10,306 bases of DNA from Armatimonadota bacterium (lineage in GTDB: Bacteria; Armatimonadota; Fimbriimonadia; Fimbriimonadales; ATM1). Within the stretch, counting starts at the first letter, position 1, and each line of letters opens with the position of its first letter. Position numbers and translations under genes: made by a program. The stretch covers positions 1-10,306 of the forward strand of contig RFHN01000227.1 in assembly GCA_003695835.1 (NCBI GenBank), in the 5' to 3' direction. A model generated the notes under the pieces. The model saw nothing but the letters and a program-made list of their open reading frames with translations. It had not been told where the DNA came from and did not search any database. Below, one piece after another: positions 1-5,268 of this stretch.

Positions 1-972
1 ACCGTAGGTGGGCGAATTCGGGTCAACCCGACCACCTTGCGCCTCGATCCATTCGAGTGTCTTGCGGAAGGCGGCTCCGCTTTGGGCAACGCGGGTAGGT
101 TCCTCGGGGTCCGCCCCCGCGAGGCGGGCAGCCTCCTGCGCCAACGCGACAGCGACACGGCCCAAGCGGCCTTGGCAGCCGGACCGAAGTTCATCCAATG
201 CAGCCCGAACTTCCAGTGCGTTCCCGACGGCTCGCGAGAGCGGCTGGTTCATGTCCGTGAGCAACGCCGAGACCTTGCGCCGCGCTCCGCGGCCGATCTC
301 CACCATCCTTCGGGCCAGCTCCCGAGCCGCTCCAAGTTCCTGCAAGAAGGCGCCGCTCCCCCATTTGACGTCCAGCACCAGCGATTCCGCCCCGGCCGCA
401 AGCTTCTTGGACATCACGCTCGATGCAATCAGGGCTGGGTGTTCGACGGTTTCCGTCGCGTCGCGGAGGGCGTACAGCACCTTGTCGGCGGGCGCCAGCT
501 CCTCGGACTGTCCTCCCTGCGCGCACCCGATTCGGTCCGCGATCTGGTGGAGCTCCTCCAAACCCAGATCCGTGCGAAACCCCGGGATGGACTCGAGCTT
601 GTCCAGCGTCCCTCCGGTGAACCCTAAGCCCCGCCCGGAGAGTTTGACGATTCTCATGCCCGCCGCCGCGCAGATGGGCAGGAACAGCAGCGTAACGGTG
701 TCCCCGACTCCGCCGGTACTGTGCTTGTCAATCGTTCCGGGGAAGAGCGGGGGGTCGCTGCGGCCGGTTCCGGCGGTAGCCATGGCAAGTGTTAGCTCGA
801 GCAGTTCCTCTTCATTCAGCCCGTGAATGAATGCGGCCATGAGCCAGGCGGCGGTTTGGTAGTCGGGGATCTGGCGCCTCGCGAGCCGTTCGACAAAGGC
901 GCGGATCTCTCCAGCAGGATGCGGTTGCCCGTCCCGTTTTGTCCTTAAATATGCATGAACATCCCACTCCAT
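1..972 (-). CDS. pdp: Pyrimidine-nucleoside (thymidine) phosphorylase, C-terminus cut off by the window edge
   Basis: This enzyme splits thymidine, uridine or deoxyuridine with phosphate into a free base and (deoxy)ribose-1-phosphate, in cytosolic pyrimidine salvage. The 324 residues read on the minus strand from ATG 972-970 show the family landmarks in order. These are the N-terminal helical domain (TKRDGQ, IPDYQTAAWLMAAF, residues 11-48), the phosphate-binding KHSTGGVGD (83-91), and the thymidine phosphorylase signature SGRGLGFTGGTLDKLES (112-128). Next come PADKVLYALRD with Arg170, the IASSVMSKK segment with Ser185 and Lys189, and LLTDMNQPL...GNALEV (237-255). Arg170, Ser185 and Lys189 match Arg171, Ser186 and Lys190 of E. 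coli DeoA, which bind the base. Wording around 160-255 is closer to Bacillus-type Pdp than to DeoA. Family members have about 430-440 residues, so roughly 110, including most of the C-terminal domain, lie beyond position 1. No clear SD precedes the ATG, so the start is probable rather than certain. It is divergent from rpsA. Confidence 0.93.
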   Translation of the reverse strand, partial: MEWDVHAYLRTKRDGQPHPAGEIRAFVERLARRQIPDYQTAAWLMAAFIHGLNEEELLELTLAMATAGTGRSDPPLFPGTIDKHSTGGVGDTVTLLFLPICAAAGMRIVKLSGRGLGFTGGTLDKLESIPGFRTDLGLEELHQIADRIGCAQGGQSEELAPADKVLYALRDATETVEHPALIASSVMSKKLAAGAESLVLDVKWGSGAFLQELGAARELARRMVEIGRGARRKVSALLTDMNQPLSRAVGNALEVRAALDELRSGCQGRLGRVAVALAQEAARLAGADPEEPTRVAQSGAAFRKTLEWIEAQGGRVDPNSPTYG

Positions 973-1000
973 GGCCTGAAACCGTGCGAAGAGCGGCCCG

Positions 1001-1013
1001 AGTATGCAATACT
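1001..1013. promoter_or_regulatory. Palindromic -10-like element in the divergent pdp/rpsA intergenic region
   Basis: AGTAT-GCA-ATACT is a perfect 5-3-5 inverted repeat. Toward rpsA it reads as an extended -10 (TGC then AATACT, 1005-1013) and toward pdp as CATACT. It closely resembles the stronger extended -10 at 3229-3237. I see no convincing -35 on either side. If used, it gives an rpsA leader of about 67 nt and a pdp leader of about 20 nt. The rest of 973-1086 holds only the rpsA ribosome binding site (GGAG, 1073-1076). Confidence 0.35.
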
Positions 1014-1086
1014 TGCGGAGGCGGGTGCAGCAGACGCTGTGTTTGCGCGTGCCTGCCTCAAACTTACTCCGTGGAGCAGATAGAAG

Positions 1087-2616
1087 ATGAGTGAAGAGAA
1101 GTTGGCCTCAGAAATGAGCGAGCCTGTGGCCACCCCGACTGGCGAAACCCCTTCGGCTGAAACGAAGCCGGAAGGGCCTGCCGCACAGGCGAGCAGCGAT
1201 CAAGACGAGTTCGAAAAGGCTCTGGAAGCCTTCGAGAGCGGTGAAAGCGGTACCGCATACGACGACACGTTCCGACCCCTCAAGAAGGGCGAGACCCTGC
1301 GGGCGACGGTCATTCATGTGGACGAAGACCGCGCTTATGTAGACCTGGGCATGAAGCAAGAGGGAGAGATTCCGAAGAACGAACTCGCCCTCGGCGATGT
1401 CCAGAACGCGAACGATGTCGTCAAGGTCGGCGACGAGATCAGCGTTGTCGTCCTCAAAGCCTCACGCTCCGCGGAGCAGCGTCCGATCGTTTCGAAGAAG
1501 GCGGCCGACTTTCAGCGCGTGTGGGAGCGACTTCTCGAAGATTACCGAGAGGGGCGAACCATCACAGCCGTTGTTCTGGAGCGCGTCAAGGGCGGTCTTC
1601 TCGCCGACGTCGGAGTTCGAGGCTTCGTGCCCGGCAGCCACGTGGGCACAGGCAAGTCGAAGAACCTCGACAAGTACGTCGGGAGCACGCTCAAATTCAA
1701 GATTATTGAAGTTGACGAAGAGCGCCGCAAGGTCGTGCTTTCGAACCGCCTGGCTCTCGAAGAAGAGCGCGCACAGAAGAGAAAAGAGGTCTTTTCGAAG
1801 CTCAAGGCTGGCGACCGAGTGCAAGGCGTTGTCCGTCGCGTGACCGATTACGGAGTGTTCGTAGACGTCGGTGGCGCGGATGGCCTGTTGCACGTGAGCG
1901 AACTCGACTGGTACCGCGTTGACGATCCCCACGAGGTGGTCAAGAAGGGTCAGAAGATTGAGGTCATGGTCCTCAAGATTGACCCCGAGAGCGAGCGAAT
2001 CAGTCTGGGCAGGCGCCAGGTTCTCCCGGATCCGTGGAAAGAGATACCGGAGAAGTATTCCCGGGATCAGATTCTCAAGCTTCCGATTTCCCGTACGGTC
2101 CAGAGCGGCGCATTCGTAAAGCTTCCCGAAGGTGTTGAGGCGTTCATTCCTCTCTCGGAGCTGAGCCCACAGCGGATCAAGCGGCCCGAGGACGCCGTTG
2201 AAGTCGGTCAAGAGTACGAAATGAAGATCGTGGACCTCCGTCCGGAGGAGCGACGAATGGTTCTGTCCATTCGGCAATGCCTGCCGCAGGAGGAGCGTCG
2301 GCCTCGCCACACCAAGCCGGGCGAAGTGCATCGCACGATGGCTCCGCCGTCCGCCACGGGCGGTGGGACGATCGGCGAGCGTCTGGGGGCGCTCAAGGGT
2401 CTGCTCGTGTCTCAAGTAGGCGGTGACGAAGAGGGAGCCGAAGGCTCGTCCGAGAATACGGAATCGGATGGCCCTGTGGCATCCGCGGACGCACCAACGA
2501 CCGTGGAAGAGACGGCCCCGGAAGCCTCCGGCGAGACACAAGACGCCGAGGCAACCACTGAGAGCGCCGAGACGGCAGAAGCGACCGAAGGCGCCGAGCA
2601 GAAGCCCGCAGAGTAG
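1087..2616 (+). CDS. rpsA: 30S ribosomal protein S1
   Basis: S1 is the mRNA-binding protein of the small ribosomal subunit that helps recruit and unfold mRNA at initiation. The 509-residue protein has four S1 (OB-fold) repeats: about 67-136 (KKGETLRATVIHV), 154-223 (VKGGLLADVGVRGFVPGSHV), 239-309 (VTDYGVFVDVGGADGLLHVSEL, the most canonical) and 325-397 (VQSGAFVKLPEGVEAFIPLSEL). Four repeats match the shorter S1 forms of Gram-positive-like and deep-branching phyla rather than the six of E. coli. The N-terminal 65 residues and the C-terminal stretch 445-509 are acidic, low-complexity and rich in Glu, Ala, Thr and Ser. A conserved-looking TIGERLGALKGLL (428-440) sits just before the tail. The ATG is preceded by GGAG at 1073-1076, 10 nt upstream. 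coaE follows 10 nt after the stop, suggesting one transcript. Confidence 0.96.
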   Translation: MSEEKLASEMSEPVATPTGETPSAETKPEGPAAQASSDQDEFEKALEAFESGESGTAYDDTFRPLKKGETLRATVIHVDEDRAYVDLGMKQEGEIPKNELALGDVQNANDVVKVGDEISVVVLKASRSAEQRPIVSKKAADFQRVWERLLEDYREGRTITAVVLERVKGGLLADVGVRGFVPGSHVGTGKSKNLDKYVGSTLKFKIIEVDEERRKVVLSNRLALEEERAQKRKEVFSKLKAGDRVQGVVRRVTDYGVFVDVGGADGLLHVSELDWYRVDDPHEVVKKGQKIEVMVLKIDPESERISLGRRQVLPDPWKEIPEKYSRDQILKLPISRTVQSGAFVKLPEGVEAFIPLSELSPQRIKRPEDAVEVGQEYEMKIVDLRPEERRMVLSIRQCLPQEERRPRHTKPGEVHRTMAPPSATGGGTIGERLGALKGLLVSQVGGDEEGAEGSSENTESDGPVASADAPTTVEETAPEASGETQDAEATTESAETAEATEGAEQKPAE

Positions 2617-2626
2617 GGGTTCTCCG

Positions 2627-3208
2627 TTGCCGCGGGCTATCGCGATTACGGGCGGCATTTGCGACGGGAAGAGCACCGTTCTTGCGGAGCTGACTGAACG
2701 CGGTCATTCGACCCTGCAGGCCGACGAAGTCGCCCGCGAGGTCCTTTCATCGCCAGGCCTTCTCGAGCAGCTCACCGACACGTTCGGTCCGGGTGCTTTC
2801 GACTCGGGGCGTCCGAACGCGGAGTTCCTTCGCGCCGAGGTCTTGCCCGACCCGGCCCTCCGCCGCCGGCTGAACGAACTGACGCACGCGTGCACGCTCC
2901 AGCGGATTCTCGAGGTTGTCCGTGCAGCTCAGGCGCCGGTCTTCGTGGAGGTCCCATTGCTCATCGAGACGTGTAGCCAGAGGTTCTTCGACGAGGTCTG
3001 GGTTGCGGTCTCTTCGCCGGCCGAACAGCGGCGCCGGCTGACCGAGCGTTTGCAAGGCGATGCAGAGAGCGCAGAGCGGATTCTTGGGGCTCAATTGCCG
3101 ACAAGGGCGAAAATTCCGTTCGCGGACAAGATTCTGCGAACCCTTCCGCCCGTTTCATCAGTCAAATCAGAGGTAGACCGAGCGCTTGCACCCCTCTTGC
3201 GGGGGTAG
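2627..3208 (+). CDS. coaE: Dephospho-CoA kinase
   Basis: CoaE phosphorylates the 3'-hydroxyl of dephospho-CoA with ATP, the last step of coenzyme A synthesis. The start is TTG at 2627: it places the P-loop at the expected N-terminal position and has AGGGG (2615-2619), overlapping the rpsA stop, 7 nt upstream. The reading frame stays open further upstream inside rpsA, but that part is unrelated. The product is 193 residues, normal for the family. Landmarks in order: P-loop GGICDGKST (usually GGIGSGKST), QADEVAREVL for the substrate-binding Asp-x-x-Ala-Arg motif, FVEVPLLIE (usually DIPLLFE), and ILGAQLPTRAKIPFADKIL (usually R-x-x-Q-x-x-x-x-x-K-x-x-x-A-D-x-V-I). Two usual features are altered: the THP motif is THA, and the Asn after the final AD motif is absent. 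The match is still clear across the whole length. No T-rich terminator follows. Confidence 0.9.
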   Translation: MPRAIAITGGICDGKSTVLAELTERGHSTLQADEVAREVLSSPGLLEQLTDTFGPGAFDSGRPNAEFLRAEVLPDPALRRRLNELTHACTLQRILEVVRAAQAPVFVEVPLLIETCSQRFFDEVWVAVSSPAEQRRRLTERLQGDAESAERILGAQLPTRAKIPFADKILRTLPPVSSVKSEVDRALAPLLRG

Positions 3209-3237
3209 TTGCGCTGTCGAGGCGACTATGCTATACT
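3209..3237 (+). promoter_or_regulatory. Predicted sigma70-type extended -10 promoter for the envelope gene cluster
   Basis: TTGCGC (-35, 3209-3214) and TATACT (-10, 3232-3237) are separated by exactly 17 nt, and the -10 is preceded by TGC, giving an extended -10. It begins at the first base after the coaE stop codon. The expected transcription start is about 3243-3246, leaving a leader of about 190 nt before the GTG at 3437. This is the best promoter match I found in the window. The spacing and hexamers are seen directly; its use is inferred. Confidence 0.7.
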
Positions 3238-3243
3238 GCACCA

Positions 3244-3436
3244 GGCTCGTGAGCCGAGGAGGAAGAGAAAACGCCGTGAAGGCGGCGGAACTGTTGCCGA
3301 AAGGGCAGGAGAGAGAGTATGCTAAGCCGCACGAGAGGCGGCTGGTGCGCTCGATTGGCAACAGCGTTCCGACAGGTCCTGCCGGAAGCGAGCTCTCGCA
3401 TTTACGACAACAAAGGAACAAGGAGGACTTACACAA
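3244..3436 (+). promoter_or_regulatory. Long structured 5' leader, candidate cis-regulatory RNA
   Basis: The leader contains a long-range stem: CGGAACTGTTGCCGA (3286-3300) pairs with 3355-3371 in 15 bp including one G-U, interrupted only by a 2-nt bulge (3365-3366). Inside it a perfect 6-bp hairpin, AGCCGC/GCGGCT (3325-3330 with 3338-3343), has a 7-nt loop. Smaller hairpins lie at 3244-3255 (GGCTCGTGAGCC), 3272-3284 (CGCC-GTGAA-GGCG) and 3388-3399 (GCGAGCTCTCGC). GGCAGGA (3304-3310) is also complementary to TCCTGCC (3377-3383), which would be a pseudoknot or an alternative pairing. I compared it from memory with c-di-GMP-I, glycine, preQ1 and HDV-like folds and recognised none. There is no intrinsic terminator; the last element is the SD at 3420-3426. 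The function is unknown. Confidence 0.45.
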
Positions 3437-3440
3437 GTGA
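3276..3440 (+). CDS. Possible small leader ORF, translationally coupled to the CsgG-like gene
   Basis: A 54-codon frame runs from GTG 3276 to TGA 3438-3440. GAGGAGG (3256-3262) lies upstream, but with a long 13-nt gap. Its stop overlaps the downstream start as GTGA, a typical coupled junction. The predicted peptide is charged and rich in Arg, Lys and Glu, starts KAAELLPKGQEREYAKPHE and has no signal peptide or membrane segment. I do not recognise it. Against it: AGA, AGG and TTA codons, uncommon in neighbouring genes, appear here, and the same bases form the leader's long stem. The frame is also open upstream into coaE, so openness alone proves little. It could be noncoding leader sequence. 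Confidence 0.3.
   Translation: MKAAELLPKGQEREYAKPHERRLVRSIGNSVPTGPAGSELSHLRQQRNKEDLHK
3420..3426 (+). promoter_or_regulatory. Strong ribosome binding site deciding a GTG start
   Basis: AAGGAGG, a perfect anti-SD match, lies 10 nt before GTG 3437. No in-frame ATG gives a better start, and the GTG places a signal-peptide-like segment exactly at the N-terminus. Confidence 0.85.
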
Positions 3441-5206
3441 AGCGATTCATTCACTCGCTTGCGGGGAGGGCGGTCAGTCGAACTGTCATCCTTACGCTGC
3501 TTTGGAATTTCATTATCCTGGTGGTACCATCGGGTTCGTCGAACGCGCAGTTCACGACAGGCCAAACGTCTCAATGGGCCGTGATCGACTTCGTCAACAA
3601 GTCGAAGGTCGGTGGCGATGCATTGGGTGGAGTGGCCTCGGATGCTGTGACGACGCTGCTACTGGGTACGAACCGATTCGACATTCTCCCGCGAGAGACG
3701 ATCGAGCGGAAGTACCAGGAACTCGGGATGACCCCCCCGCTGACGCGCGAGTTGGAAGTTTTCCGCCTGGGTCAGTCACTCGGCGTTGAAACGGTCATTA
3801 CCGGTGAGATCAAGGAAGCCCGAATCAACCGCACGAGCGGCGGAAAGTCTGCCGACGTGATCCTGATCGTTCGGGGTTGGGACGTCGCCTCGCAGATGCC
3901 CGTCATGGGTACGGCTGTGCACGGCGCGTCCTCGGAGCGCCCTGGCGACATCGAGGACGAGGTCGTCCTGAACGAAGCGATCAACTTCGCGGCCCAGAAG
4001 GCCGTGCAGAACCTGCTTCAGCAGCAGATCGGCTTCGCTACCGTATTGACGACTCCGACGACCCAGTTCGTAACCCTCAACAAGGGTTCGCGGCAGGGTC
4101 TGAAGGTCGGCCAGGAGATGGTCGTTCTTCGTCGGGGCGAGTTCGTGGCGCGTGTCCGCGTGGCGGAAGTCAACACGGATAGCGCGGTCGCGAGCATCCT
4201 CAGCCAAAACATGGGTGTGGCGCCCGGAGACAAGGCACGCGTCATTTACGACAAGCTGGAGAATGTCGTTCTGACCTCACCGGGTAGCGCTCGCGTCCGC
4301 AGCTCAGGCAAGAGCGCGAACGATCTGACAGGCGTCCTCCTTGGCCTGCTCGTCGTTACGGCTCTCGTGCTCATCCTGCAGGATAGCGGCGGCGGCGATT
4401 CTCCCGGCGAGGTGATTGCCGAGCCGGGTCTGGACCTGAACGGCCAGCCGGTTGTGTTCCTGAGTTGGAAGCCGAACCTGTACAACCAGGGTTCCCGCAA
4501 CCGCGTCGAGTGGCAGGTCTGGCGCAGCGACGTCACGGCCAACCCGGTCCTCGTGGTTCCCGGCGCTCAGGCGAACGCTGAGGACTCCACGCAGGCTCGC
4601 GACGTGGACTACCGGACAGGGCTGCCCAACGGGGGCACCACCTGCACGGAAGATCCGGGCGCGACCAATGTGCCGGGTGTCGCCGGCATCGTCCCGGGCA
4701 CGTCTTACATGTACCAAGTTTCGCTCGTCTTCAAGCTCAGCAGCCTGGACCTCCCGGGCGGCGGCAACGGCGACGTAACCGACTGTTTCTTCACCACAAC
4801 GCGAGCCACGGCGAAAGGTCAGGCCACGCCTCTGTTCCCGGTCCAGCTCACCGTTCCGCAGAACGGCGCAACGGACGTGTCGAACGTCGTGCAGTTTGCC
4901 TGGCAGTCAACGCCTGGCGCGAACCGGTATCTCGTCCAGATCTCGACGAGCCCGAACTTCACGAGCTCGACGACGGTTCGCAACATCGCGGTGGTTGACT
5001 CGATCATTCCGGGTGGTGTGAGCACCGATCCGATTGATATCTCGGGCATCTTCCCGGGAACTCAGCGCCTGTACTGGCGGGTTGGCGCCAAGAACACGGG
5101 CGACAACCCCGGTCCGAAGAAGGATCCGACGGGTGAGCGGTACGTGTTCAGCGCTCCGTTCCAATTCGACCGAGTGCTCCCGCCGCCTCCGCCCCCCAGC
5201 GAATAA
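3437..5206 (+). CDS. Exported CsgG/FlgT-like protein with C-terminal fibronectin-III-like domains
   Basis: The 589-residue protein begins with a signal-like segment (hydrophobic 17-31, possible cleavage after SNA at 35-37). Residues 46-195 resemble the CsgG/TolB-N-type fold: AVIDFVNKS, then SDAVTTLLLGTNRFDILPRE, then GQSLGVETVITGEI. This fold occurs in curli secretion pores and other envelope assembly proteins. Residues 200-271 (TLNKGSRQGLKVGQEMVVLRR ... VAPGDKARVIY, in three parts) resemble the C-terminal domain of FlgT. A strongly hydrophobic segment (297-315) follows, then a Gly/Asp linker. Two FN3-like domains come next, about 325-455 and 463-578; the second has the typical P-x-NGATDVS ... 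FAWQSTPGANRYLVQIST ... YWRV. The protein ends in a short proline run. Cys403 and Cys450 are the only cysteines and could form a disulfide. There is no lipobox, unlike CsgG itself. It is followed by the subtilase gene after 62 nt. A role in envelope assembly or secretion is inference. Confidence 0.8.
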   Translation: MKRFIHSLAGRAVSRTVILTLLWNFIILVVPSGSSNAQFTTGQTSQWAVIDFVNKSKVGGDALGGVASDAVTTLLLGTNRFDILPRETIERKYQELGMTPPLTRELEVFRLGQSLGVETVITGEIKEARINRTSGGKSADVILIVRGWDVASQMPVMGTAVHGASSERPGDIEDEVVLNEAINFAAQKAVQNLLQQQIGFATVLTTPTTQFVTLNKGSRQGLKVGQEMVVLRRGEFVARVRVAEVNTDSAVASILSQNMGVAPGDKARVIYDKLENVVLTSPGSARVRSSGKSANDLTGVLLGLLVVTALVLILQDSGGGDSPGEVIAEPGLDLNGQPVVFLSWKPNLYNQGSRNRVEWQVWRSDVTANPVLVVPGAQANAEDSTQARDVDYRTGLPNGGTTCTEDPGATNVPGVAGIVPGTSYMYQVSLVFKLSSLDLPGGGNGDVTDCFFTTTRATAKGQATPLFPVQLTVPQNGATDVSNVVQFAWQSTPGANRYLVQISTSPNFTSSTTVRNIAVVDSIIPGGVSTDPIDISGIFPGTQRLYWRVGAKNTGDNPGPKKDPTGERYVFSAPFQFDRVLPPPPPPSE

Positions 5207-5226
5207 GGGCAGACGGACGCACACCC

Positions 5227-5254
5227 AAGCGGTTATACTGATGAAAAGCGGTTA
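5227..5254 (+). repeat. Direct repeat AAGCGGTTA x2 around a -10 element
   Basis: The identical 9-mer AAGCGGTTA occurs at 5227-5235 and 5246-5254, 19 bp start to start, about two helical turns. The first copy overlaps a -10-like TATACT (5234-5239), and the second ends at the SD (AGAGGAG, 5254-5260) of the subtilase gene. Tandem half-sites at such spacing are typical of response regulators and other dimeric activators or repressors. Both copies are seen directly; a binding role is inferred. Confidence 0.4.
5234..5239 (+). promoter_or_regulatory. Possible internal promoter -10 (TATACT) before the subtilase gene
   Basis: TATACT matches the -10 at 3232-3237 exactly, but the -35 position (about 5211-5216, AGACGG) is poor and there is no TG extension. 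If active it would start transcripts near 5246, with a very short leader before ATG 5269. It may need the repeats at 5227-5254 bound by an activator, or be non-functional with the gene read from 3209. Confidence 0.3.
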
Positions 5255-5268
5255 GAGGAGAAGAGGAA

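Noticed and set aside
8..826. 272-codon plus-strand frame in the first gene
   Set aside because: The minus strand encodes an unmistakable pyrimidine-nucleoside phosphorylase across the same bases; the plus frame is Ser/Pro/Arg-rich noise.
1043..1071. TTGCGC ... TTACTC as an rpsA promoter
   Set aside because: At the proper 17-nt spacing the -10 position reads ACTCCG, a poor match; the nearer TTACTC gives too short a spacer.
1462..2676. 404-codon open frame on the minus strand opposite rpsA
   Set aside because: It is fully antisense to a certain rpsA, matches no family, and lacks a start context; it is a by-product of GC-rich codon use.
3189..3208. CCCC-TCTTGC-GGGG hairpin at the end of coaE as a terminator
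   Set aside because: The stem is only 4 bp and no T-run follows; the next bases form the promoter -35.
3244..3436. c-di-GMP, glycine, preQ1 or HDV-like identity for the leader
   Set aside because: The conserved core sequences I remember for these classes are missing, and the 15-bp stem and short 5-nt link do not fit the HDV fold.
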